Shown here: positions 23,350 to 32,172 of the stretch, piece after piece
Numbering within the stretch: position 1 is the first letter of the stretch
How the letters are laid out: each line of letters opens with the position of its first letter
NCBI GenBank assembly: GCA_031581195.1
Contig: JAVLCF010000010.1
Location: forward strand, 1 to 32,664
DNA length: 32,664 nucleotides
Source of the DNA: Trueperaceae bacterium
GTDB lineage: Bacteria > Deinococcota > Deinococci > Deinococcales > Trueperaceae
Reading direction: 5' to 3'
Translations under genes and position numbers: made by a program
The notes under the pieces: generated by a model
Told to the model about the DNA's origin: nothing
The model's input: only the letters and a program-made list of their open reading frames with translations
The model's database searches: none

Positions 23350-26076
23350 TCAGGCGACCGCGGGGTCGGGCGCGTCGGGGCGCAGGTCGAGATCGGTGCG
23401 GGCCTTCGCGAGGGTCGCGTCGTCGACGTGCCCCTGGTCGGCCAGGGCGCGCAGGGCGGCCCACGTGACGTGCGCGGCGTTCACCTCGAAGTGCGCGCGG
23501 AGCTCCTCGCGCGCTTCGCTCCGCCCGAACCCGTCGGTCCCGAGCGAGGTGATCGGCCGGTCCAGGTAGGGCGCCAGCATGTCGGGCAGGGCGCGGACGT
23601 AGTCCGACGCCGCCACGATCGGGCCGACGGCGCCGTCCAGTTGCGCGGCGAGGAACGAGGTCTCGACCTCGTCGCCGTCGCGCAGGCGGTTGCGCCGCTC
23701 GACGGCGGCGGCGTCGCGGTGCAACGCCTTGTAGCTGGTGACGCTCCAGACGTCGGCGGCGACGCCGTACCCCTCGAGGCGCTCCGCGGCGTCGAGGACC
23801 TCGCCCATGATGGCGCCGGACCCGAACAGCTGCACGCGCTTCTTGGGGTTCTTCTTCGGCGACGGCGCGTAGAGGTACATCCCCCGCGTGATGCCGTCCA
23901 CGAGCGCGTCGCGGGTCAGGTGCTCCGGAGCGGCGGGCTGCGGGAGGTTCTCGTTGCCGATCGTCAGGTAGTAGAAGACGTCCTCCTGGCGTTCGTACAT
24001 GCGCCGCAGGCCCTCGCGGATCAACGTCGAGAGCTCGTACGCGAACGCCGGGTCGTACGCCTCGAGGTTGGGGATCGGCAACGCCAGCAGGTGGCTGTGG
24101 CCGTCCATGTGTTGCAGGCCCTCCCCCGCCAGCGTCGTGCGTCCGGCGGTCGCTCCGAGCATGAACCCGCGGGTCCGCATGTCGCCCGCCGCCCAGGCGA
24201 GGTCGCCGATGCGTTGGAAGCCGAACATCGAGTAGTAGATGTAGAAGGGGACCATCGGCACGCCGTAGTTCGCGTAGCTGGTGCCGGCCGCGACGAAGCT
24301 GGACATGGCGCCCGCTTCGGTGATGCCCTCCTCGAGGATGGCGCCGTCCTTCGACTCCTTGTAGTAGAGCAGGTTCTCCTTGTCGACCGGCTCGTACAGC
24401 TGCCCTTGCGAGCTGTAGATCCCGATCTGGCGGAACAGCGCCTCCATCCCGAAGGTCCGCGCCTCGTCGGGGATGATCGGCACCACCCGGTCACCCCACG
24501 TCGCGTCCCGCAGCAGCTTGCGGAGCACCGTGACGAACACCATCGTCGTCGACACGGCACGGTCGCCGGTGCCCTCGTAGAACTCCTCGAAGCCGTCGGC
24601 GTCGGGGGCGGGCAACGGCTCGTGGTTGGGCGTGCGGGCCGGCAGGTACCCCCCGAGCGCCTCGCGGCGTTCGTGCAGGTAGCGCGCCTCGGGCGAGTCC
24701 GGCTCGGGGCGGTAGAACGGGAAGTCGCCGATCTCCTCGTCGCTGACGGGGATCTCGAACCGGTCGCGGAACGCCCGCATGTCCTCCTCGTCCAGCTTCT
24801 TCGTCTGGTGGGCGGGGTTCTTCGCCTCCGCCGTCTCGCCGAGCCCGTACCCCTTCACGGTCCGCGCAAGGATCACCGTCGGGCTGCCCTCGTGCGTGAC
24901 CGCCGCACGGTAGGCGGCGTACACCTTCGTCGGGTCGTGCCCCCCGCGGTTCAGGCGATCGAGGTCCTCGTCGCTCCAGCCGTCGATGAGCGCCTTGAGT
25001 TCCGGGGTGTCGAAGAAGCGCTCGCGCAGCTCCGCCCCCCCGAACGCCGCGTAGCGTTGGCTTTCCCCGTCCACCATCCGCTCGAAGCGGGCGGCGAGGA
25101 GGCCCTCGTCGTCCTTCGCGAACAGGGCGTCCCAGTGCCGCCCCCAGGCGACCTTGACGACGTTCCAGCCCGACCCCCGGAAGATCGCTTCGAGCTCCTG
25201 GATGATCTTGCCGTTGCCGTAGACGGGCCCGTCGAGCCGCTGCAGGTTGGCGTTGATGACCCACACGAGGTTGTCGAGGCGCTCCCGCGAGGCGATCTTG
25301 ATGGCGCCCAGCGTCTCGGGCTCGTCGGTCTCGCCGTCCCCGAGGAACGCCCACACCTTGCCGTCGCCCCGCTCCTTGAGGCCGCGCGCCTCGAGGTAGC
25401 GCGCGAAGCGCGCGTTGTAGATCGACAGGATCGGCGCGAGGCCCATCGAGACGGTCGCGAACTGCCAGTAGTCCGGCATGAGCCACGGGTGCGGGTAGCT
25501 GCTGAGGCCGGGGTGGTCGGGCTGCAGTTCACGCCGGAAGTTCCGCATGTGCTCCACCTCGAAGCGGCCCTCGAGGAAGCTGCGGGCGTAGATGCCGGGG
25601 CTGGCGTGCCCCTGGACGTACACGAGGTCGGCGTTCGTGCCGGCCTGCGGACCGCGGAAGAAGTGATGGAAGCCGACCTCGTACAGCGTCGCGGCGCTGG
25701 CGTACGTCGCCAAGTGCCCGCCGATGCCGTCGCTGTACTTGTTGGCGCGCACCACCATCGCCATCGCGTTCCAGCGGATGAGGGCGCGGATGCGCCGCTC
25801 GAGGTCGAAATCGCCGGGGTAGGGGGGCTCCCGGTCGGCGGGGATCGTGTTGACGTAGGGGGTTTCGGCGCTGAAGGGCACCTCGACGCCGTGCGCCTGC
25901 GCGTGCGTATCGAGGCGTTCGAGCACCTCCCGCACCCGCGCCTCGCCGCCCGAGCGCAGGACGTACTCCAGCGAATCGAGCCACTCGCGGGTCTCGACGC
26001 GTTCCAGCTCGGTCCGCACGTCGTTCGGTAGCGCGCTGCGTTCGGTCGCGGGCGCGTCGTCGCGCGAATCGGTCAT
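23350..26076 (-). CDS. aceE: Pyruvate dehydrogenase E1, homodimeric type
   Basis: This 908-residue protein decarboxylates pyruvate with thiamine diphosphate and acetylates the E2 lipoyl group. It is the single-chain AceE type, close to the E. coli length (887). The thiamine-binding motif starts GDGETDEP near residue 246 and ends at NANLQRLDG about 30 residues later. SDGIGGHLATYASAA, YVQGHASPGIYARSF and the GRTTLAGEGLQHMDGHSHL stretch are characteristic. The ATG at 26076 has GGAGAGG a few bases upstream. Together with aceF it forms an operon; no E3 gene is nearby. The long GC-rich leader has two strong hairpins. Confidence 0.97.
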   Translation of the reverse strand: MTDSRDDAPATERSALPNDVRTELERVETREWLDSLEYVLRSGGEARVREVLERLDTHAQAHGVEVPFSAETPYVNTIPADREPPYPGDFDLERRIRALIRWNAMAMVVRANKYSDGIGGHLATYASAATLYEVGFHHFFRGPQAGTNADLVYVQGHASPGIYARSFLEGRFEVEHMRNFRRELQPDHPGLSSYPHPWLMPDYWQFATVSMGLAPILSIYNARFARYLEARGLKERGDGKVWAFLGDGETDEPETLGAIKIASRERLDNLVWVINANLQRLDGPVYGNGKIIQELEAIFRGSGWNVVKVAWGRHWDALFAKDDEGLLAARFERMVDGESQRYAAFGGAELRERFFDTPELKALIDGWSDEDLDRLNRGGHDPTKVYAAYRAAVTHEGSPTVILARTVKGYGLGETAEAKNPAHQTKKLDEEDMRAFRDRFEIPVSDEEIGDFPFYRPEPDSPEARYLHERREALGGYLPARTPNHEPLPAPDADGFEEFYEGTGDRAVSTTMVFVTVLRKLLRDATWGDRVVPIIPDEARTFGMEALFRQIGIYSSQGQLYEPVDKENLLYYKESKDGAILEEGITEAGAMSSFVAAGTSYANYGVPMVPFYIYYSMFGFQRIGDLAWAAGDMRTRGFMLGATAGRTTLAGEGLQHMDGHSHLLALPIPNLEAYDPAFAYELSTLIREGLRRMYERQEDVFYYLTIGNENLPQPAAPEHLTRDALVDGITRGMYLYAPSPKKNPKKRVQLFGSGAIMGEVLDAAERLEGYGVAADVWSVTSYKALHRDAAAVERRNRLRDGDEVETSFLAAQLDGAVGPIVAASDYVRALPDMLAPYLDRPITSLGTDGFGRSEAREELRAHFEVNAAHVTWAALRALADQGHVDDATLAKARTDLDLRPDAPDPAVA

Positions 26077-26118
26077 GGCCTCTCCTCTCGCCGTCCGGCA
26101 CGAGGCGCCGGCGCGGTG

Positions 26119-26139
26119 CGCCGGGCGCGGGGCCCGGCG
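26119..26139 (-). other. Leader hairpin 2 upstream of aceE
   Basis: A perfect 8-bp stem (CGCCGGGC with GCCCGGCG) closes a 5-nt loop, between hairpin 1 and the aceE ribosome-binding site. It lies in the predicted 5' untranslated region. Confidence 0.6.
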
Positions 26140-26145
26140 CGGCGC

Positions 26146-26167
26146 GGGACCGCGCGAGCGCGGTCCC
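26146..26167 (-). other. Leader hairpin 1 upstream of aceE
   Basis: On the minus strand GGGACCGCG-CTCG-CGCGGTCCC is a perfect 9-bp stem with a 4-nt loop, the strongest simple hairpin in the window. It lies just after the predicted start of transcription of aceEF and after the stop of the upstream nucleosidase gene. No U-run follows, so it is either a leader structure or a poor terminator. Confidence 0.65.
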
Positions 26168-26182
26168 GGTCGTCACCGGCGC

Positions 26183-26188
26183 ATGGTA
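26183..26188 (-). promoter_or_regulatory. Putative -10 box for aceEF
   Basis: TACCAT on the minus strand would start transcription near 26176, giving a leader of about 100 nt that contains both hairpins and the ribosome-binding site. No good -35 box is visible. Confidence 0.4.
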
Positions 26189-26221
26189 CCGCAGCGGTGC
26201 GCGTGTCGGCGGCGTCGGACC

Positions 26222-26947
26222 CTACGCGACCTCGCCCGGGGGGGCGTGCAGGCGCGCGAGGAGGCCCCGCACGACCGCCTCGGCGCGCGCCGCCGCGAGT
26301 TCGGTGAACGCCCGGAAGTCGGTCTCCGCGGCGTGGTCGGCGGTATCGCTGATGCTGCGCACCACGACCCACGGCACCCCCCAGCGGTGGCACACCTGCG
26401 CGACGGCGGCGCCCTCCATCTCCGCGCAGGTGGCGTCGAACGCCGCGCGGATCGCCGCGCCGGCCTCCGCCCCGGCGACGAAAGCGTCGCCCGACGCGAC
26501 CCGACCGACGCGGACGGTGGCGGCCCCCGCCACCGCCTCGGTCGCCGCGGCGTACGCCGCGTCGCGGAGCGCCGGGTCGGCCGGCCAGGCGAGCGGTTCG
26601 CCCGGGACCTCGCCGGGGGCGTAGCCGAGGCCGGTCACGTCGACGTCGTGCTGCACCGCGTCGTGGGCGACGACGACGTCCCCGACCGCCAGGTCGGGGG
26701 CGAGGGCGCCCGCGACGCCGGTGAACACGACGCGGCGCGCGCCCGACGCCAGCAGCTGCTGGGCGAGGGCGGCGGCGTTGACCTTGCCGACCCCGCACGC
26801 GGCCAGGAACGTCGGGTGGCCGTCGAGGGTGCCCTCGTGCACCTCGAACGGCCCGTACGAAACGGTGCGGCGCTCGTGCAGGCGGGGCAGCAACGTGGCG
26901 ATCTCGGCGTCCATCGCGCCGATGACCGCGGTCGGCCCCTCGCTCAC
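26222..26947 (-). CDS. mtnN: MTA/SAH nucleosidase
   Basis: This 241-residue enzyme cleaves adenine from 5'-methylthioadenosine and S-adenosylhomocysteine, removing products of polyamine synthesis and methylation. Catalytic residues by analogy with E. coli MTAN are Glu15 (GAMDAE), Glu178 (CAEMEGAAVAQVC) and Asp201 (RSISDTAD). GVGKVNAA and FTGVAGAL are family motifs. The GTG start at 26947 overlaps the stop of the upstream membrane protein (GTGA), so the two are cotranscribed. It complements the methionine synthase at 6807 in the methyl cycle. Confidence 0.94.
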   Translation of the reverse strand: MSEGPTAVIGAMDAEIATLLPRLHERRTVSYGPFEVHEGTLDGHPTFLAACGVGKVNAAALAQQLLASGARRVVFTGVAGALAPDLAVGDVVVAHDAVQHDVDVTGLGYAPGEVPGEPLAWPADPALRDAAYAAATEAVAGAATVRVGRVASGDAFVAGAEAGAAIRAAFDATCAEMEGAAVAQVCHRWGVPWVVVRSISDTADHAAETDFRAFTELAAARAEAVVRGLLARLHAPPGEVA

Positions 26948-27516
26948 GGGGTCTTGTCCCACACGAGCTGCCCGAGGTAGGCGCCGGCCAACGTGAGCGG
27001 GATCGCGAGCGCCACCATCCGCACCGCGATCTCGAGGTCGGGCGAGAACGTCTGCACGCCGAGCGTCATGAGCGCCATCAGGGCGCCCCCGAGCACCACG
27101 ACGAAGCGCGCGCGGGGCGCGTCGCGCCGCAGCATCCAGAGGATCGCGAAGTAGCCGTAGAGCAGGTAGAAGCTCGCGGAGACGACGTCGGCGACGAGCC
27201 CGTCGTCGCTGGGCGGCGCGACCGCCTGCAGGGCGATGAAGAACAGCGTGGCGCTCATCAGGATGCCCGAGAAGCGTCCCGGCGCGCCGGCGCCGGACCG
27301 GCGGCGCGGCGCATCGGGCGTCTCGCCCTTCGCCTCCCCCCCCTTCGCCGCCTCGCCCTTCGCCGGACCGCCCGCCACGCGCCGCGCGACGCGGGCCTTG
27401 CGCGCCTCGCGCCGCTGCTGGCGGCGCGCCGCCTTCTCGGCCTTGACGCGTTCCTTTTCCTTCTCGGCCTTGCGTTCCTTCTTTTCCTCCGCGCGGCGGA
27501 GCTGTCGATTGACCAT
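26944..27516 (-). CDS. Membrane protein with charged N-terminal helix, unknown
   Basis: This is a 190-residue protein. The first 45 residues are an extremely charged Lys/Glu/Arg segment (EEKKERKAEKEKERVKAEK) likely to be a single long helix; a Gly/Ala/Lys linker to about residue 80 follows. The rest has about four transmembrane segments (starting near 83, 111, 138 and 163). I do not recognise a family. The ATG at 27516 lies six bases after a TACCCT box, so it is probably leaderless. Its stop overlaps the start of the nucleosidase gene. It is divergent from lysA. Confidence 0.72.
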   Translation of the reverse strand: MVNRQLRRAEEKKERKAEKEKERVKAEKAARRQQRREARKARVARRVAGGPAKGEAAKGGEAKGETPDAPRRRSGAGAPGRFSGILMSATLFFIALQAVAPPSDDGLVADVVSASFYLLYGYFAILWMLRRDAPRARFVVVLGGALMALMTLGVQTFSPDLEIAVRMVALAIPLTLAGAYLGQLVWDKTP

Positions 27517-27522
27517 GCGCGC

Positions 27523-27532
27523 AGGGTAGCGT
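27523..27532. promoter_or_regulatory. Overlapping divergent -10 boxes (membrane protein and lysA)
   Basis: TACCCT on the minus strand (27523-27528) is six bases from the ATG at 27516; TAGCGT on the plus strand (27527-27532) is eight bases from the GTG at 27541. The two boxes share two base pairs, and the two start codons are only 24 bases apart. Confidence 0.5.
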
Positions 27533-27540
27533 GCCGCACC

Positions 27541-28701
27541 GTGACGGACCCCGACCTCGCCGACCTCGCCGCCCGGTTCGGGACGCCGACGTACGTCCTC
27601 GACCTCGACGTCGTCCGCGCCCGCCTCGCCGAACTCCGCGCGGCGTTCCCCGACGCCGCGATCCGCTACGCCGCGAAGGCGAACGCCCTCCCGGCCCTCC
27701 TCCGCGCGCTGGCGGACGCCGGCGTCGGGGTGGAGGCACTCGGGGCGGGCGAACTGCGGGCCGCCGCCGCCGCGGGGGTGCCCGGGTCGGCGCTGCTGCT
27801 CGGAGGGCCGGGGCAGGACGCCGCGGCGCGCGCCGCGGCGCGCGACCTGGGCGTCGCCCTCGTGAGCCTCGACGGGCGCGCCCAAGCGGCGGCCTGGCGC
27901 GCCGAGCCGGCCCCGACCCCGCGGTTCCTGGTGCGCGTGCATCCCGGGCTCGACCCGGCGACGCATCCCCACCTCGCGACCGGTGCGATCGGTGCGAAGT
28001 TCGGCGTGGCGCCCGCCGTCGCCGACGCGTTGGCGCGCGACCTGGCCGCCGCCGGGCGGCTGGCGGGCTTCCACGTGCACGCGGGCTCGATGATCGACGA
28101 CCCGTCCCTCTACGACGATCTCCTCGCGCGGCTGGACCCGTTGTTCGACGCCGTCCCCGAGGCGCGCGTCGCGAACCTCGGCGGTGGCTTCGCGGTGCCC
28201 GGCGCGGACCTCCCCGCGATCGCCGCCCGGGTCGGGCCGTGGGCGCGGGCCCGCGACCTGACGCTGCTGCTCGAGCCGGGACGCTACCTCGTCGCCGACG
28301 CCGGCACGCTCCTCACGCGCGTCGCGTGGCGCAAGGGACCCGCCGAGACGGGCGGCGTGACGCACTGGATCTGCGACGCCGGCATGACGCACTACGCGCG
28401 CCACGCCCTCTACGGCGCGGAGCCGCCGATCCGGGAGGTGGGGACCCCCCGCGGCGACGTGGCGACCGGCGACGTCGACGGGCCCGCCTGCGAGAACGCC
28501 GACCGGCTCGGGACCGACCGGACCCTCGCGGCGGAGGCCGGGGACCTGCTGGCGGTCGGGCGGGCGGGCGCCTACGGCGCGGCGATGGCGTCGACGTACA
28601 CCGCCTCGCCGCGCCCCGCGGAGGCCGTGGTCGAGGGCGGGGTGGCGCGCCTCGCGCGTCGTCGCGAGACGCTGGACGACCTGACGGCCCGCGACGCCTG
28701 A
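27541..28701 (+). CDS. lysA: Diaminopimelate decarboxylase
   Basis: This 386-residue PLP enzyme makes lysine from meso-diaminopimelate. The PLP lysine is Lys46 in RYAAKAN. Other fold III motifs follow: FHVHAGSM, NLGGGFAVP (phosphate loop), EPGRYLVA, DGPACENADRL with the active-site Cys from the partner subunit, and GAYGAAMASTY. It is 20-30 residues shorter than typical LysA. Relatives such as carboxynorspermidine decarboxylase are possible but the CEN..D motif favours LysA. The GTG start is set by the -10 box eight bases upstream. Confidence 0.87.
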   Translation: MTDPDLADLAARFGTPTYVLDLDVVRARLAELRAAFPDAAIRYAAKANALPALLRALADAGVGVEALGAGELRAAAAAGVPGSALLLGGPGQDAAARAAARDLGVALVSLDGRAQAAAWRAEPAPTPRFLVRVHPGLDPATHPHLATGAIGAKFGVAPAVADALARDLAAAGRLAGFHVHAGSMIDDPSLYDDLLARLDPLFDAVPEARVANLGGGFAVPGADLPAIAARVGPWARARDLTLLLEPGRYLVADAGTLLTRVAWRKGPAETGGVTHWICDAGMTHYARHALYGAEPPIREVGTPRGDVATGDVDGPACENADRLGTDRTLAAEAGDLLAVGRAGAYGAAMASTYTASPRPAEAVVEGGVARLARRRETLDDLTARDA

Positions 28702-28764
28702 CGCCGACCGTCCGCCGCACCCGACTTCGCGTCCCGGCGCCCGGTCGGGCCCCGCGCGCAGCGC

Positions 28765-28770
28765 TACACT
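28765..28770 (+). promoter_or_regulatory. -10 box of a leaderless promoter (CrtI-type gene)
   Basis: TACACT lies six bases before the ATG at 28777. The GGGGG between them could also pass for a ribosome-binding site, but it is too close to the start. Confidence 0.5.
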
Positions 28771-28776
28771 GGGGGC

Positions 28777-30375
28777 ATGAATCCACGCAAGGTCGTCATC
28801 ATCGGTTCGGGCTTCGGGGCCCTCGGCACGGCGGCGCGGCTGTTGGCCGACGGGCACGAGGTCACGCTCTACGAGGCGCGCGACAAACTCGGGGGGCGCG
28901 CGTACACGTACGAGCAGGACGGGTTCGTCTTCGACGGCGGACCGACCATCATCACCGCGCCCTGGATGTTCGACGAGATCTGGGCGAAGGCCGGCAAGGA
29001 CCGCGAGGACTACGTGAAGTTCGTCAAGTGCGATCCGTTCTACCGGATCTTCGACGACGCGCAGAACCTCTTCGACTACAACGACGACGAGATGTTCATC
29101 CTGAACGAGATCGAGAAGCGCAACCCGAGCGACAAGCGCGGCTACCTGAACTTCATGAAGACCACGAAGGACATCTTCGAGAAGGGCTTCGTGGAGCTCG
29201 CCGACGAGCCGTTCCTGCACTTCACGGACATGCTTCGCGTCGCGCCGGACCTGATCCGCCTGCAGAGCTACAAGAGCGTCTACAAGTACGTCTCGCAGTA
29301 CGTGCAGGACCCCTTCCTGCGGCAGGTGTTCAGCTTCCATCCGTTGCTGGTCGGCGGCAACCCGTTCGACACCCCCAGCATCTACGCGATGATCCACTAC
29401 CTCGAGCGGGAGTGGGGCGTCTGGTACGCGATCGGGGGGACCGGCAAGCTCGTCGAGGCGTTCGAGCGCCTCATCAAGGAGCTGGGCGGCACGATCCACG
29501 TCGACCGGCCGGTCGCGGAGATCCTCGTCCGCGGCGAGAACCGCGACCGGCAGGCGTACGGCGTCCGGCTCGAGGACGGCGCCGTCGTCCACGCCGACGT
29601 CGTCGTCTCCAACGCCGACGTCGCGACGACCTACATGAACATGATCGCGCCGGAGCACCGCAAGAAGTACACCGACCGGAAGCTCGAGCGCATGGACTAC
29701 GCCATGAGCCTCTTCGTGCTGTACTTCGGGACCGACAAGCAGTACCGGCACGACGGCCTGCTGAAGCACCACAACATCATTCTGGGGCCGCGCTACGAGG
29801 GCCTGCTGCGCGACATCTTCAAGAACCAGGGACGCCTCGCCGACGACTTCAGCCTCTACCTCCACATGCCGTCCTACACCGACCCGAGCATGGCGCCCGA
29901 GGGCCACGAATCGTTCTACGTCCTCTCGCCGGTCCCGAACCTCACGAGCGGCATCGATTGGCGAGCGCAGGCGAAGCCGTACCGCGACGCGATCATGAAC
30001 TTCCTCGAGGCGAACTACCTCCCGGGCCTCCAGGAGCACCTGGTGACCGAGCACTACATCGACCCGCTGCACTTCCAGGGGGACCTGCGGAGCTTCCGGG
30101 GTTCGGCGTTCGCGTTCGAACCCAAGCTCACGCAGTCCGCCTGGTTCCGGCCGCACAACCGCAGCGAGGAGATGCCGAACCTGTACTTCGTCGGCGCCGG
30201 CACGCACCCCGGGGGCGGCCTGCCGGGCGTGCTGTCGAGCGCCAAGATCGCCGACAAACTCATCAACCAGGGCGAACCCAGGAAGCAGGCGCCGTCCGAC
30301 GCGCCGTCCGACGCGCCGCTCCCCGAGCGCCCCCCCACCCGAGCGATGACGGAGGACGTGACGTGGCGGAGCTGA
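28777..30375 (+). CDS. crtI: CrtI-type phytoene desaturase
   Basis: This is a 532-residue flavin oxidoreductase of the carotenoid desaturase family. An N-terminal dinucleotide fold ([17 protein letters not shown], then [14 protein letters not shown]) and the C-terminal bacterial-type signature [20 protein letters not shown] near residues 471-490 are clear. [19 protein letters not shown] and [12 protein letters not shown] match the family. Phytoene or a later carotene is the expected substrate, at the membrane. About 33 extra residues (Pro/Asp/Ser-rich, from a duplicated 12-nt unit) follow the usual end. No crtB or cyclase is nearby. The gene overlaps the next by 13 bases. Confidence 0.9.
   Translation: MNPRKVVIIGSGFGALGTAARLLADGHEVTLYEARDKLGGRAYTYEQDGFVFDGGPTIITAPWMFDEIWAKAGKDREDYVKFVKCDPFYRIFDDAQNLFDYNDDEMFILNEIEKRNPSDKRGYLNFMKTTKDIFEKGFVELADEPFLHFTDMLRVAPDLIRLQSYKSVYKYVSQYVQDPFLRQVFSFHPLLVGGNPFDTPSIYAMIHYLEREWGVWYAIGGTGKLVEAFERLIKELGGTIHVDRPVAEILVRGENRDRQAYGVRLEDGAVVHADVVVSNADVATTYMNMIAPEHRKKYTDRKLERMDYAMSLFVLYFGTDKQYRHDGLLKHHNIILGPRYEGLLRDIFKNQGRLADDFSLYLHMPSYTDPSMAPEGHESFYVLSPVPNLTSGIDWRAQAKPYRDAIMNFLEANYLPGLQEHLVTEHYIDPLHFQGDLRSFRGSAFAFEPKLTQSAWFRPHNRSEEMPNLYFVGAGTHPGGGLPGVLSSAKIADKLINQGEPRKQAPSDAPSDAPLPERPPTRAMTEDVTWRS
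30289..30312 (+). repeat. Two tandem 12-nt repeats in the crtI tail
   Basis: The unit gcgccgtccgac occurs twice in a row and is followed by a third partial copy. It encodes repeated Ala-Pro-Ser-Asp in the C-terminal extension. Confidence 0.85.
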
Positions 30376-31799
30376 CGCACCTGACCGGCAAGTACCTGAG
30401 CGACACCTGGCACGCCGCCGACGCGACGTACGACGTGGTCGGGCCCCTATCGGGCGACGCGGTCGCCCGCGCCGCGCACTGCGGGCCCGACGAGGCGAAG
30501 GAGGCGGCGGACGTCGCCTGGTCGGCGTTCGAAACCTGGCGCGAGACCACCGCGTTCGAACGCGCGGAGCTGCTCCGCTCGTGGCACGACGCGATCCTCG
30601 CGAACACCGAGCTCCTCGCGCGCACCATGACGCAGGAGATGGGCAAACCGATCAAGGAGGCGCGCGGTGAAGCGGCGTACGCCGCGAGCTTCGTGCGGTG
30701 GTACGAGGGGGAGGCGACCCGCGCGTACGGCGAGGTCTTCCCCACCGCCGCCGGCCACAAGCGCGGTCTCGCCCTCCGCAAGCCCGTCGGCCCGGTGTAC
30801 GCCGTGACGCCGTGGAACTTCCCTGCGGGGATGCTGACGCGCAAGGCGGCGCCGGCCCTCGCGGCGGGCTGTACCTTCATCCTCAAGCCGGCGGAGCAGA
30901 CGCCCCTGACCGCGATGCTGCTCGCGGAGTTGTGGCGGGAGGTCGGGGGCCCGCCCGGCACCCTGCAGGTCCTGCCGACCGACGACCCCGCCGCCGTCAC
31001 GAAACCGTTGATGGAGGACCCCCGCATCCGCAAGGTGACGTTCACCGGCAGCACCGAGGTGGGGCGGATGCTGTACGCGCAGAGCGCGGAGACCGTGAAA
31101 CGCATCAGTTTCGAGTTGGGCGGGCACGCGCCGTTCGTGATCTTCGACGACGCGGACCTCGACCAGGCGGTCCGCGAGACGATCGCCTGCAAGTTCCGCA
31201 ACGCCGGCCAGACGTGCGTCTGCACGAACCGCATCTACGTCCACGAAGCGATCGCCGACGCCTTCACCGCGAAGTACGTCGAGGCGGCGAAGGGCTTGCG
31301 GGTGGGCGACCCGAACGACGAGGCGACCGACGTCGGGCCGCTCGTGGATGCCGCCGGCCTCGCGAAGGTCCAGGACCACGTGCGCGACGCCGTGTCGCAG
31401 GGCGCCGACGTCGCCCTGGGCGGGGAGACGCAGGGGGACCTGTACTTCCTGCCGACGGTCCTGACCGGCGTGACGCCGGACATGAAGATGATGCAGGAGG
31501 AGACCTTCGGGCCGGTCGCGCCGATCCTGACGTTCGCCACCGACGACGAGGCGATCGCGCTCGCGAACGCCACGCCGTACGGCCTCGCGGCGTACGTCTA
31601 CACGAACGACCTGCGTCGCGCGTGGCGCATGGCGGAGTCGCTCGACTACGGCATCGTCGGCGTCAACGACGGCGTCCCGAGCGCGGCGCACGCCCCGTTC
31701 GGCGGCGTCAAGCAGAGCGGCATCGGGCGCGAGGGCGGCCCGTGGGGCCTGGAGGAGTACCTCGAGGTCACGTACGTCTCGATGGGGGTAGGGCACTGA
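30363..31799 (+). CDS. Succinate-semialdehyde dehydrogenase (aldehyde dehydrogenase)
   Basis: This 478-residue aldehyde dehydrogenase oxidises an aldehyde to an acid with NAD(P)+. It shows [33 protein letters not shown], catalytic Glu251 in ELGGHAPF and catalytic Cys285 in [11 protein letters not shown], and ends with the [14 protein letters not shown] stretch typical of GabD. Its length and motifs best fit NADP-type succinate-semialdehyde dehydrogenase; substrate is an inference. The GTG start at 30363 has GGAGG seven bases upstream inside crtI, and overlaps the crtI end by 13 bases, so the two are coupled. Cys287 beside the catalytic Cys may form a redox pair, as in bacterial GabD. Confidence 0.9.
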   Translation: MAELTHLTGKYLSDTWHAADATYDVVGPLSGDAVARAAHCGPDEAKEAADVAWSAFETWRETTAFERAELLRSWHDAILANTELLARTMTQEMGKPIKEARGEAAYAASFVRWYEGEATRAYGEVFPTAAGHKRGLALRKPVGPVYAVTPWNFPAGMLTRKAAPALAAGCTFILKPAEQTPLTAMLLAELWREVGGPPGTLQVLPTDDPAAVTKPLMEDPRIRKVTFTGSTEVGRMLYAQSAETVKRISFELGGHAPFVIFDDADLDQAVRETIACKFRNAGQTCVCTNRIYVHEAIADAFTAKYVEAAKGLRVGDPNDEATDVGPLVDAAGLAKVQDHVRDAVSQGADVALGGETQGDLYFLPTVLTGVTPDMKMMQEETFGPVAPILTFATDDEAIALANATPYGLAAYVYTNDLRRAWRMAESLDYGIVGVNDGVPSAAHAPFGGVKQSGIGREGGPWGLEEYLEVTYVSMGVGH

Positions 31800-31825
31800 G
31801 CGACGGCGGGTCCCCCGATGCGGCG

Positions 31826-32164
31826 GTGGCGGCGCTCCTCGCGCGTCTCGCCACCCGCAACGGCGACGCGGAGGCCGCCGCGACGCTGCTTGCGGTGGCC
31901 AGCCCCCGTCTCGCGGGCGGCGTCGGTGGCGAGGCGGGCCTCGCCCGCCTCTTCGCGACGCCGCTGTGGGCGCCGTGGCGGCGGGCTGCCCCCGTCCGGA
32001 TCGCCCCCGGGGACGTCATCGAGGACGCGGCCCGCGTCGAGGTGACGCTCGCCGGCGACGCGGACGCGCGCGTGGACTACCTGGTGTCGCTGCGCCGGGA
32101 CGCGACGCAGCCCGACGGTTGGCGGGTCACCGGCATCGCGCCGGCGGCCCGCCCCGACCTCTGA
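31826..32164 (+). CDS. Small DUF4864-like protein
   Basis: This protein has about 112 residues. The frame LLARLATRNGDAEAAATLLA, then SPRL, a central FATPLWAPWRRAAPVRI and QPDGWRVTGI at the end recall DUF4864 and related NTF2-like proteins; the match is weak and from memory. The start is unclear: no ATG exists near the end of the aldehyde dehydrogenase gene, GTG 31826 is the first conventional start, and a CTG at 31796 overlaps the upstream stop (CTGA) just as GTG starts do elsewhere in the window. It is probably cotranscribed with the dehydrogenase. Confidence 0.6.
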   Translation: MAALLARLATRNGDAEAAATLLAVASPRLAGGVGGEAGLARLFATPLWAPWRRAAPVRIAPGDVIEDAARVEVTLAGDADARVDYLVSLRRDATQPDGWRVTGIAPAARPDL

Positions 32165-32172
32165 CGCGTGCC

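Noticed and set aside
26944-30207. A 1087-codon frame upstream of the 190-residue membrane protein
   Set aside because: Only the part from 27516 is protein-like; the rest is antisense to lysA and crtI. The real start follows a -10 box by six bases.
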